Below, in pieces: positions 53,029 to 60,501 of a DNA stretch of 64,000 nt (position 1 is its first letter; each line of letters starts with the position of its first letter). The position numbers and the translations under genes are program-made. The notes under the pieces are model-generated. The model did not search any database, was not told the DNA's origin, and worked only from the letters and a program-made list of their open reading frames with translations. Source of the stretch: Methylobacterium nonmethylotrophicum (lineage in GTDB: Bacteria > Pseudomonadota > Alphaproteobacteria > Rhizobiales > Beijerinckiaceae); assembly GCF_004745635.1 (NCBI RefSeq), contig NZ_SRLB01000021.1, positions 54,027 through 118,026 of the forward strand. Direction: 5' to 3'.

Positions 53029-53390
53029 CCGATCGGCCCTCCCCACAGGTCATCGGCGTGGGCATCCGTCAACGGCACGCCAGCCGCCGAGAGGATCACC
53101 GGTGCCCGTCGTTGCGCCTCAGCCTGGGCGCGCGTCCAGTTGCCGAAGTCGTGCCACTGCGCGCCAGGGTTCGCGCACGGATGGAAGACGCCCTTGGCGT
53201 CCTCCCACCCCATCGCGTACCGGACGGCGCGAGCTTCGTGGTGGAGCCATGCCGCATAGGTCGCCATCATGCCGCCGGTGAGCGGCACCGCCGCCGCCGT
53301 GGGGCTGCCGATGAGCGTCACGCCGCCGCCGATGAGCGGGAGCGTGGTCAGGCCACGCAGGAAGCCGCGGCGGGAGGACGGGCCGGTCAT
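53025..53390 (-). CDS. Small secreted protein with Tat-like signal
   Basis: 121 residues. N-terminus MTGPSSRRGFLRGLTTLPLI has the twin-arginine SRRGFL pattern and a hydrophobic core ending AAA. The mature part has WLHHEARAVRYAMGWEDAKG and a single Cys (FHPCANPGAQWHDFGNW). Overlaps both neighbours by four bases, so one operon. No domain recognised; the Trp/His-rich part could bind a ligand. Confidence 0.68.
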   Translation of the reverse strand: MTGPSSRRGFLRGLTTLPLIGGGVTLIGSPTAAAVPLTGGMMATYAAWLHHEARAVRYAMGWEDAKGVFHPCANPGAQWHDFGNWTRAQAEAQRRAPVILSAAGVPLTDAHADDLWGGPIG

Positions 53391-53773
53391 GCCGCGCCTC
53401 CATCCCGCAGACAGTCGCGCACCAGGCTCTCAACGAGCCGATCCGTCCGGTCCATGGTCTTGTGGAAGTTGTCGAGTTCCCTGGCGACGACCCTGGCCTT
53501 GGCTGCCCGGCCGGCGGCGCTGAGCGGTGTCGCGGCGATCACCGTCTCCAGCATGTCGTTCAGCCGGTCGCAGTGCGCGTTCAGGGTGTCGTCGTCCCAG
53601 TTTTCGACGATGCACTGAGTGTCGATCCAATCCCAGTACCTGACGGCCTCGGTGCAGAGCCGCACGAGTGCGCCGTCCGCTCCGCGGCTGGCGATCGCCG
53701 GCACTGGCGCGGCGAATGGCAGGACCGCGAGGGTCGCGAACGCAGCCCGGCGGGAGGTGAGGCGCTCAACCAT
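53387..53773 (-). CDS. Small secreted protein, helical
   Basis: 128 residues from the ATG at 53773. N-terminus MVERLTSRRAAFATLAVLPF is a signal with an Arg pair, cleaved near PAIA. The mature part is helical and acidic (RLCTEAVRYWDWIDTQCIVE, NWDDDTLNAHCDRLNDMLET), with two Cys in one helix region and one near the C-terminus. Overlaps the upstream gene by 8 bases and the downstream gene by 4. Unknown function, paired with 53025. Confidence 0.66.
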   Translation of the reverse strand: MVERLTSRRAAFATLAVLPFAAPVPAIASRGADGALVRLCTEAVRYWDWIDTQCIVENWDDDTLNAHCDRLNDMLETVIAATPLSAAGRAAKARVVARELDNFHKTMDRTDRLVESLVRDCLRDGGAA

Positions 53774-54248
53774 GGCGCGCCTCCTCGCCCCGGAGCGCGC
53801 GGCAGAGGTGCTCGTAGCGCCGGACCTGCTCAACCATGCCGAGATCGTCGCCGAGCCCGTTGTCGTCGCCGGCCTCGCGATCGTCCGGGCTCGGCCAGCC
53901 GAACCCTGTCCCGCACAGGTTCAGCTCAGCGTCGCCGCCGTCCTCGAGGTCTGCATCGCCGTCGATCGCATCCAGCAAGGCGATGTCCGCCTCAACGCGG
54001 TTGGCGATGGCCGCTCGGATCTCGCCGACGCGCGCCAACTCCACATCCATCTGCGCCGAGAGGTCGACGGCCCTGCCGGACGCCGCGAAGTAGGCCTCAA
54101 GCCCCTGGCGCAGAGCGACCAGGGCGGGAGCCTCGGGCTCGGCCTGCCGCATGGCGCGGAGCGCGACCGTGACGGGGCCGACCTGTGCGGAGGGCGAGCG
54201 TGAGCGTTCACCGGCACGGGCCGGTGCTGTAGAATGACGGGTAGCCAT
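53766..54248 (-). CDS. Hypothetical acidic protein of the phage region
   Basis: 160 residues. Basic Ser/Pro-rich start (MATRHSTAPARAGERSRSPS), helical middle (LVALRQGLEAYFAASGRAVD, ANRVEADIALLDAIDGDADL), then an acidic low-complexity part (DDREAGDDNGLGDDLGMVEQ). First gene of the four-gene block, divergent from the ribbon-helix-helix gene. Similar small acidic proteins occur in rhizobial prophages; no function known. Confidence 0.6.
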   Translation of the reverse strand: MATRHSTAPARAGERSRSPSAQVGPVTVALRAMRQAEPEAPALVALRQGLEAYFAASGRAVDLSAQMDVELARVGEIRAAIANRVEADIALLDAIDGDADLEDGGDAELNLCGTGFGWPSPDDREAGDDNGLGDDLGMVEQVRRYEHLCRALRGEEARHG

Positions 54249-54339
54249 GGAACGTCCTCTTACGACGTGCGTGGTTAGGGCCGCGGCGAGGGGTAGGATC
54301 CTTGCTGCGGCCCGTATTTTGTGCCATCATAAAAGCAAC

Positions 54340-54540
54340 ATGTCAATTCGTGACGCCACAAATAAGCGCGGACGCCCTGCTACCGGGAAAGGTGAGCCTG
54401 TGACGGTGCGCCTACAGCCGGAGCAGCTTGCGCCCCTCGACGCCTGGATTGCCGACCAGCCCGACCCAAAACCCTCCCGCCCGGAAGCCATTCGTGAGGC
54501 GGTTGCCGAGCACCTCAAGGCGAAGGGCTATCTGAAGTGA
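54340..54540 (+). CDS. Ribbon-helix-helix (CopG/Arc-type) protein
   Basis: 66 residues from the ATG at 54340. Basic N-terminal arm (MSIRDATNKRGRPATGKGEP), beta strand VTVRLQPEQLAPLDAW, helices with PSRPEAIREAVAEHLKAKGY. Pattern of small DNA-binding RHH proteins that act as repressors or antitoxins. The stop overlaps the next gene start (GTGA), so its partner is a secreted protein rather than a usual toxin. A diverged copy of its C-terminus lies at 55075. Confidence 0.72.
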   Translation: MSIRDATNKRGRPATGKGEPVTVRLQPEQLAPLDAWIADQPDPKPSRPEAIREAVAEHLKAKGYLK

Positions 54541-55076
54541 GACGTTCCCTCATCGTAGCCGCGCTCGTCGCGTTCTGCGTCAGCTTTGCCGGACAGGCGG
54601 TCGCCCAGGTGAACCGTGAGTACTTCAGCTATCCGGTCGGGCTTGATCCCCGCGGAGATAACTGGGTCGCCTTGCGCACCCTCCCGAGCTTGAACGAAGG
54701 ATCAAGGGTCGCGCGTCTCGGACCCGATACCCTGTTCAGGGAACTCGATCGGCAGGGCGCCTGGGTCCGGGTTCGCCTGATCAGCGGTGAGACCGGCTGG
54801 GTCCATGGTCGGTACGTCGGTTGCTGCCGCACCGTTGCAGTCGCCGGTCAGAGAAGCGAACCTAATGGCGTCATCTCTTGCGATGACCTCTGGTACGAGC
54901 GGAACGCGATTTTCAAGGCCGCGGGCTACTGCTTCCGCTCAGCGCGAGGGATCCAAATTTTCGGGAACGCAGGCTGTCGGTTCGACGACGAGGCCGACGT
55001 GCCGCTCTCAGCAAGGCAGCGCGCACGGGTCGCCGAGTCGCTGGCGTCTGAAAGACGACTCGGCTGCGGCCCATAA
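54537..55076 (+). CDS. Secreted SH3-type protein with YARHG-like C-terminus
   Basis: 179 residues from a GTG. Signal peptide ends GQAVAQ. An SH3b-like domain (~35-95, LRTLPSLNEGSRVARLGPDT, ETGWVHGRYVG) is followed by a YARHG-like segment (ISCDDLWYERNAIFKAAGYC, FRSARGIQIFGNAGC), usually found in peptidoglycan-associated proteins. Coupled to the RHH gene. Likely periplasmic, cell-wall related. Confidence 0.75.
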   Translation: MRRSLIVAALVAFCVSFAGQAVAQVNREYFSYPVGLDPRGDNWVALRTLPSLNEGSRVARLGPDTLFRELDRQGAWVRVRLISGETGWVHGRYVGCCRTVAVAGQRSEPNGVISCDDLWYERNAIFKAAGYCFRSARGIQIFGNAGCRFDDEADVPLSARQRARVAESLASERRLGCGP

Positions 55077-55152
55077 CCCAAAGCCCTCGCGGCCGGAGGC
55101 GATCCGGGAGCCACTGGCGGAGCACCTTAAGGCAAAGGGATATCTCAAGTGA
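55075..55152 (+). pseudogene. Diverged C-terminal copy of the RHH gene
   Basis: 78 bases whose translation (NPKPSRPEAIREPLAEHLKA then KGYLK stop) matches the last 26 codons of 54340-54540 except for a few residues. Most base differences are at third codon positions, so the copy is old. Its N-terminal part is missing, replaced by the end of the SH3-type gene. It keeps the AAGTGATG junction that couples it to the following gene. Confidence 0.7.
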
Positions 55153-55631
55153 TGATGCGGATGCGCGCTGGGTTCGTGGTTTTGATCACCGCCCTCATGG
55201 CCCCTTTCTCACTTTCCGCGCAACCAGCGCTAGATCGCACTCCCGTGTCTGAGGTTTATACTGGACCGAAGCGTCTACCCGATTTTTCCGGCAGCGACCG
55301 CGAATATCGCAGCTACCGGTCCCGGATTGTGGAAGGCATCAAGGCTGGGCCAAACTTCGCAGGCCAGTATAGTTTAATTGTGTTCGGCTGCGGCACTGGG
55401 TGCCGCCTTGTCATGCTCGCGGATGTCAAGACTGGTCAGCAATATAAATTTCCGCTGGGTGGCGAAGACGACATGTACCTTGATCTAAAGTTCAATATCA
55501 GCAGCAGAACGGTATTTGCTCAATGGGAAAACAGAGAACGCTGCATGCGTGAACTATTAACTTGGACAGGCTCATCCTTCGCGCGAACGGGCGCGAAAGA
55601 CATTGGCGCTAGCGAAAAGTGCTCTCTGTAA
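55152..55631 (+). CDS. Secreted hypothetical protein with Cys pair
   Basis: 159 residues from the ATG at 55152 (GTG 55149 and ATG 55155 are alternatives). Signal peptide MMRMRAGFVVLITALMAPFS, cleaved after LSA. The mature protein has RLPDFSGSDREYRSYRSRIV, GPNFAGQYSLIVFGCGTGCR and VMLADVKTGQQYKFPLGGED, a pattern I know from widespread uncharacterised periplasmic proteins; CGTGC may bind metal or form a disulfide. GC content falls here. Confidence 0.68.
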   Translation: MMRMRAGFVVLITALMAPFSLSAQPALDRTPVSEVYTGPKRLPDFSGSDREYRSYRSRIVEGIKAGPNFAGQYSLIVFGCGTGCRLVMLADVKTGQQYKFPLGGEDDMYLDLKFNISSRTVFAQWENRERCMRELLTWTGSSFARTGAKDIGASEKCSL

Positions 55632-55639
55632 TACTGCTG

Positions 55640-55738
55640 CAATCAACATCACATCGAGGTGATGCACATACTGGCTGGTAATCGTGCCGCCAGCCTGCCC
55701 GAGCATCGCCCCGATGGTGCTGTCGCTGTAGCCGAAAA
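55640..55738 (-). pseudogene. Tyrosine recombinase (integrase) C-terminal remnant
   Basis: Minus-strand translation FGYSDSTIGAMLGQAGGTIT then SQYVHHLDVMLIAA matches the box II end of phage integrases, including the HxxR-following LG(H/Q)AG element and the nucleophile Tyr in SQYVHHLD. Both ends stop abruptly: no upstream catalytic Arg/His region and no normal C-terminus. Non-functional. Confidence 0.72.
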
Positions 55739-55741
55739 CTC

Positions 55742-55864
55742 GCGGCCGCCGCGGCCGTCCTGGCGAACGCCTACAGCACGGAGGTGCTGGCGTGGGAGGA
55801 TGGCTCACCCGGGCAGCGGCGGAACGCGGTGAGGACTGAGATCCTGCCGGCGCCGGACGAATGA
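55742..55864 (+). pseudogene. 3' fragment of an unidentified accessory gene
   Basis: Open plus-strand frame reading AAAAVLANAYSTEVLAWEDG and ending EILPAPDE, with good coding character but no start, joined directly to the integrase fragment. Its TGA overlaps an ATG (55861) of a further 33-codon frame (MTNNPVTGVYTWPEHGPDFV), as in operons. Both look like truncated leftovers. Confidence 0.35.
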
Positions 55865-56113
55865 CCAACAACCCAGTCACCGGGGTCTACACTTGGCCTG
55901 AGCACGGCCCGGACTTTGTCGCGGTGTTCAGCCTCAAAGGAGCAGGATACGTCACGACTTGACTATCCTACCCACCGTTCTCGAATGATCCCGTGTCGAT
56001 CTGCCGAGCGCAAAATTGCAACACTCAGGCGAGTCGATGCTCGCCCAGAGCACACATGGTTGCACGCACCATGCTACTTGGTATCTATGACTCGGTAGCG
56101 GAGTGTTTGAGCT

Positions 56114-57547
56114 GTGGCAAACGTCTACACTTATAGCTTCAATGGAACCCTTCCTAGGACATTGACATCAGGCGGAGGGGTGCAGTCTCTATCCATTAAC
56201 GGAATATTTACTGTGGATTATACTGATACTAACCCGCGGATTTACAATGTTACTGCGAGGGTAAATAATTCTATTACTTCAAACGGGCAAATTGATCAGT
56301 CGACAAATACTGACGGCTCGACCACTTACTTTGCGCGTTTCGATTTATTTAATTCTATAGCTAGCACACAGATACTTGACGTTTCATATATTGGCCGAGA
56401 ACCAGAAATTTTCTTGAATGCCAGGTATCAGAACGTTGGTCTATGATCTTTCGCTTATACGTACTCTTCCCAGAATGTACCGGTCGCAAACCAGCCAATA
56501 AATAATCCGCCTTGCTTTGCTGAGGGTACAGGTATTCGCGTAGTGCGCGACGGACGCGTAATAGACGTGGCCGTCGAGCAGTTAGGCATCGGGGACGTTG
56601 TTATCACGGCACCCGGCGAGCAGCGCCCAATCGTCTGGCTTGGGCACCGGACTATAGACTGCACGCGCCACCCGCGACCTGAAGCGGTATGGCCCATCCG
56701 CGTCTTGCCTAACGCCTTCGGTGAAGGGCTACCCGATCGCGACCTGTTCCTCTCCCCCGACCATGCCGTGCGCGTCACCGTGCTCGACGACGTCCTGATC
56801 CCGGTCAAGCACCTGCTGAACGACGCCACCGTCGCTCAGGTGCCGGTGGATCAAGTCACCTACTGGCACGTCGAACTCGACAGCCACGATATCCTGCTCG
56901 CCGAGGGGCTGCCCGCCGAGAGCTTCCTCGATACCGGCGTGCGCGCCGGCTTCGAGAACGGGCCCGCGCACATGGTGCTGCACCCCGACTTCAGCCCGCT
57001 CTCCCTTGACGATTTCTGCCTGCCGCTGGTGCAGGACGGTCCGATCGTCGACGCCGTGCGCACCCGGCTCATCGCCCGCGCCATGGCTCTGGGCTGGCGC
57101 CTGACGAGCGAGGACGACCTGCACGTCCTGGCCGACGGCGTCGCGATCCGGCCGGAGCGGGACGGGGCGCTCGCCCGGTTCCGCCTGCCGGCCGGCGCGC
57201 GCGACGTGCGGCTTGTGTCGCGCTCGTTCGTGCCGGAGCGGGTGCGGGTGGGAGCGGGCGACGGCCGGCGCCTCGGCGTGCCGGTGCGGGGCGTGGCGGT
57301 GATCGACGGCCACGGCGTGACGCGCGCGCTGCCGATCGATAGCGGTCTCCTGGAAGCCGGCTTCTCGTTCGTGCAGGACGGCGAGTGGCGCTGGACGACA
57401 GGCGACGCGATTTTGCCGGCGGTCCTGTGGGCCGGCTGCACGGGCAGTGTGACGCTGACCGTCGAGACCGCGCCTGACCGCGGCACTCTGCACGCCTGGC
57501 TGGCACCGCCGGCTCAAGCCGAGATCGCGGCCGCGCTGGCTGCATAG
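56114..57547 (+). pseudogene. Hint_2-domain protein interrupted by one in-frame TGA
   Basis: From the GTG at 56114 the frame runs 110 codons (VANVYTYSFNGTLPRTLTSG ...), meets TGA at 56444-56446, and continues in the same frame through SFAYTYSSQNVPVANQPINN to the Hint domain start CFAEGTGIRVVRDGRVIDVA (Cys near 56513) and on to 57547. Hint motifs: IVWLGHR, PIRVLPNAFGEG, LFLSPDHAVRV and LPAESFLDTG. Such proteins normally have an N-terminal sticky domain followed directly by Hint. The N-terminal third is AT-richer than the rest. It may be dead, made as two products (a GTG at 56543 could restart), or read through. 477 codons plus stop. Confidence 0.75.
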
Positions 57548-57562
57548 GCCAGACAACAAAAC

Positions 57563-57589
57563 GCCCCGCTCGGCGGCTGCCGGCGGGGC
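57563..57589 (-). terminator. Terminator of the tail-gene operon
   Basis: GCCCCGC and GCGGGGC (7-bp stem, 13-base loop); read on the minus strand it is followed by GTTTTGTTGTC, a T-rich tail. Located 115 bp after the tape-measure gene stop and 15 bp after the Hint gene stop, so it can serve both. Confidence 0.6.
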
Positions 57590-57703
57590 TGAAGATGGTA
57601 GACACCTTGGAAGTGATCGGCCAACGGGTCGCTGCTAGTGCGGTTCCTGTACGCGCCCCGCGATGATCTTACCCGGCCACCACCGCGTGTCCTGGGTGAG
57701 CAC

Positions 57704-59017
57704 CTACCGCACCGCTCCCTGTGCGTTCCGCATGTTAAACTCTTGGAACCGGGTCAGGCCTCGAACAGCAGCATCCGCCGTGTCCGTGGCGCTCGCGCCG
57801 CCCTGGACGTTCATGGTCACGTTCATGGGCATGTTCATCGTCTTGGTCCGGTCCTTGAGCCTGCCGATGAAGCCGCGACGGAACGGCTCCAGCGCGCCCT
57901 TGCCCGTCGCGCCGGGCGAGACGCCACCCGCACCACCTCCGCCGCCGGTCCAGTCCGGCATGGCGCCAGCGCCGGACCAGTCCTCCATCCGGAAGCCGCC
58001 CTTGATGCCCGCGCCGAGTGCAGCCGCGACCTTGTCGATCCCGACGAGCTGGATCAGCTTGACGATCCACTCATAGGCGCGCTTCACCATGTCGCCGAGG
58101 TCGGAGAAGAGCTGCTTCAGCTCCTTCAGCAGCCCAGACAGGCCACCGGCCGCGTCGAAGTCGTCGCCGAGCTTTTTGCTAATCAGGGAGACGAACGGCT
58201 CGACGACCTCATAGGCGCTCTTTGCCGCTCGCTCGACGACTTCGATGCCTTTGCCGACCTGGGTCCAGAAAGCGTTGATCTGCGGGCCATGGGCGACGAC
58301 CCATTCCCGCATGTAATCCAGCAGCTTCGTGATGATCGGGAAGAAGGTCGCGGCGATGCGCTCGCTCAGCGCCTCCATCACCGACAGGAACGAGCGCCAC
58401 GACTGCGACAGGGCCTTGCCCTGCTCGGTCATCTCCTTCGTATTGGTGCCGAGCGCCTTGGTGGTGCGCTCGTACTCGTCCCGGTATCGCCTCAGTGCGT
58501 CGGGCTGGTCGCGGAGAAGCTGGAAAGTCTTCTCGTCCAACCCGAGGGCCGAGGCGTACTGGTACGCGATCTCGTACCGCTGGCCTTTGAAGACCTTGCC
58601 AAGGTCGGTGAGGATGTCGACCGTGTCGCGAAGCCGGCCGTTCTCCCGGGTCGCCACCCCGAGCTTCCGCGCCATGCTCTCATAGCCGGGGTTCGTCCGG
58701 ATGTTCTTGGCGAAGGCCTCGAGGCTGCCCACGGCGGCGCCGTAGGAGCCACCGAGCTGCGAGACGGCATAGGCCAGCCCGCGCAGGTTGTTGATGGACG
58801 CGCCGGTACGCTGAGAGGCGTAGAACAGATCCTCGAACGAGGCGGCCATCTTGACCGCCGCCGCCGCCGCCGTGGCTGCCGCCGCGAGCGCCAGGCTGAG
58901 CGACGCGACCGCCTTCTCAGCCTTGGCGATCCCGTCGAGGAACCGGCGCTTGCTGGCCTCGTCCTCGCGGTATCCAATTGAGATCAAAAAGGATTTTAAA
59001 ATATCGTCGGCCATCAT
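57704..59017 (-). CDS. Phage tail tape-measure protein
   Basis: 437 residues, short for a tape measure. N-terminus DDILKSFLISIGYREDEASK, Ala-rich helix (SLALAAAATAAAAAVKMAAS), FYASQRTGASINNLRGLAYA, then long helical segments and a Gly-rich end (DWTGGGGGAGGVSPGATGKG). The pattern fits tail length-measure proteins of small siphoviruses or Mu-like tails. Overlaps the upstream gene by four bases. The gene is complete, but the expected neighbouring tail genes after it are missing. Confidence 0.75.
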   Translation of the reverse strand: MMADDILKSFLISIGYREDEASKRRFLDGIAKAEKAVASLSLALAAAATAAAAAVKMAASFEDLFYASQRTGASINNLRGLAYAVSQLGGSYGAAVGSLEAFAKNIRTNPGYESMARKLGVATRENGRLRDTVDILTDLGKVFKGQRYEIAYQYASALGLDEKTFQLLRDQPDALRRYRDEYERTTKALGTNTKEMTEQGKALSQSWRSFLSVMEALSERIAATFFPIITKLLDYMREWVVAHGPQINAFWTQVGKGIEVVERAAKSAYEVVEPFVSLISKKLGDDFDAAGGLSGLLKELKQLFSDLGDMVKRAYEWIVKLIQLVGIDKVAAALGAGIKGGFRMEDWSGAGAMPDWTGGGGGAGGVSPGATGKGALEPFRRGFIGRLKDRTKTMNMPMNVTMNVQGGASATDTADAAVRGLTRFQEFNMRNAQGAVR

Positions 59018-59340
59018 GCGGCTCCGTCATCAATAGCGTCGGGGCCAAGGAATGCATCGCGCAGCACACCGCGCCCCTTGATCGCCATCAGGCTGCTGAG
59101 CAACACATCGGCGAGCGAGTGCGCGCTTCGTAGTGCGTTCCCCAGGTCGCCATCGGCGTCGTTGACGGACGCGATCTCGACCACGACGCTGCCGGCGCGC
59201 AGGGTGATTTCCAGCGGCGCCGGCTCATCACCTGGCGGCTGCATCAGCAGCACCTCAAGCTCGCCAATCGCGCCAAGTCGATAGATCTGGTGGAGGTCGC
59301 GGCTAGAAAGTCGGGTCGGGAATTGCAGAACTTCGCTCAT
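59014..59340 (-). CDS. Hypothetical phage protein upstream of the tape-measure gene
   Basis: 108 residues. MSEVLQFPTRLSSRDLHQIY, a beta-rich middle (PLEITLRAGSVVVEIASVND) and a helical end (ALRSAHSLADVLLSSLMAIK). Its position just before the tape-measure gene is where tail assembly chaperones are coded, but no frameshift site or family motif was recognised. Confidence 0.6.
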   Translation of the reverse strand: MSEVLQFPTRLSSRDLHQIYRLGAIGELEVLLMQPPGDEPAPLEITLRAGSVVVEIASVNDADGDLGNALRSAHSLADVLLSSLMAIKGRGVLRDAFLGPDAIDDGAA

Positions 59341-59470
59341 CCGCAAGCCTCTGGTGAAGATGCCGGCCGCCGGCCTATGCAGAGGGCCGCGCCGGCTGTC
59401 GTCGTTACTTCCGGCGCCACTGAACGACTTGGCGCCATCGGCGGCCCTGACGGCGCCGATCGGGTGGGCC

Positions 59471-60163
59471 TCACTCCCCGGTTTCGGGGAGCGGGCAATC
59501 GGGATCGTGGAGAAGGCGCCGCATCGCGTCTTCCCAGGCGAGTTGCTCGGCCGTCTCCGGCAGGTAGTGGCACCGCTCGAACATGGCGGAGCGGCCCAGG
59601 CTGTCAGCCTCGTCCAGCAAGGCGCGCTCCGCGGCGCCGATGTTCGGGCCGGTGTGCTCCGCGCGCAGGGCATTCAGCACGCGGGCGAGGCCGATCAACT
59701 CGTGCTGGCGCGGCCTGAACCGATCTATTAGACCGGGAAGGGCCTCCTGCAGGACGGCAGCCCGTGCCTCGCGTACGCTCTCGTCGGCCCAGCGCAGGCG
59801 CTCGCTCGCGCGGTCCAGCGCGGCCCTGATGCTCTCGTGCGCGACCTTGAGCCGGGATCGCTCCTGCTCAGCCGCCTCCACGTTGGCGTGCGCTTCCTTG
59901 ACCGGCGCGTCAGGGTCGATCGTCTCGCCGCGCAGCAGGGCGGCAACCACGTCGTCTTGCGAGACAGGCCGCGCCTCTGCCTGAATGCGCTGCGCCTCCC
60001 AAAACGCCTGATCGGCCGCGAGGCGCCGCCCCTCGACCTCGTTCAGCGCCTTCAGCGCGTCGTCGCGAGCCTGCCGCGCGGCCGAGCGCCGTTCGATCTG
60101 CTCCGCAAGGGCGGCTCGCGACGGACCGCGCGATACCTCTTGCTTGACCCGTGCCATCGCCAT
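59471..60163 (-). CDS. Hypothetical coiled-coil phage protein
   Basis: 230 residues from the ATG at 60163. Mostly helical and charged with long heptad-like stretches (RAALAEQIERRSAARQARDD, AHANVEAAEQERSRLKVAHE, IRAALDRASERLRWADESVR). C-terminal part includes MFERCHYLPETAEQLAWEDA. Could be a scaffold or structural protein; no family recognised. 130 bp of non-coding sequence separate it from the next gene. Confidence 0.62.
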   Translation of the reverse strand: MAMARVKQEVSRGPSRAALAEQIERRSAARQARDDALKALNEVEGRRLAADQAFWEAQRIQAEARPVSQDDVVAALLRGETIDPDAPVKEAHANVEAAEQERSRLKVAHESIRAALDRASERLRWADESVREARAAVLQEALPGLIDRFRPRQHELIGLARVLNALRAEHTGPNIGAAERALLDEADSLGRSAMFERCHYLPETAEQLAWEDAMRRLLHDPDCPLPETGE

Positions 60164-60168
60164 GCCGG

Positions 60169-60450
60169 TCACCCGAGGCGGTGCATGTGCGGGAAGGTCT
60201 TGGCCGCCTCGGCGTAGGTCTCGCTCCTGCCGACCGCGGTCTGCTGGCGGCCCTTGCGGACGCCGTGCCGGGTCTTGGCGTCCATCGCCAGCCACGCGCC
60301 GCGGGTGCCGCGCGCGCTGTCCTCTGCCAGGTTCTCGGCCCGGCCCTCGCCGGCCAGCAAAGCGTCAAGCTCCGCTAGGTCCGGCTCGGACAGCTTGGAC
60401 ATCAGAAACTTGATGACGGTTTCCATTTCGGTCGGACCCATTTCGGTCAC
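60169..60450 (-). CDS. Small hypothetical phage protein
   Basis: 93 residues (start 60450 or 60441). MTEMGPTEMETVIKFLMSKL, acidic helix EPDLAELDALLAGEGRAE, then a basic end (DAKTRHGVRKGRQQTAVGRS). Small charged proteins of this kind often sit beside terminase genes in rhizobial prophages. Co-oriented with and 52 bp downstream of the terminase gene. Confidence 0.58.
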   Translation of the reverse strand: MTEMGPTEMETVIKFLMSKLSEPDLAELDALLAGEGRAENLAEDSARGTRGAWLAMDAKTRHGVRKGRQQTAVGRSETYAEAAKTFPHMHRLG

Positions 60451-60501
60451 TCCTGTTCGACGAAGGTCATGCCTTGACTTGAGTTACTGCTATCCTACGT
60501 C

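Larger units (their letters stand above)
55632..56113. other. Mosaic of phage gene debris
   Basis: 482 bp without an intact gene. Holds an integrase C-terminal fragment on the minus strand (55640-55738), the tail of another gene on the plus strand ending at 55864, and a 33-codon frame starting in overlap with it (55861-55962). The remainder (55963-56113) shows nothing recognisable. Confidence 0.55.
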
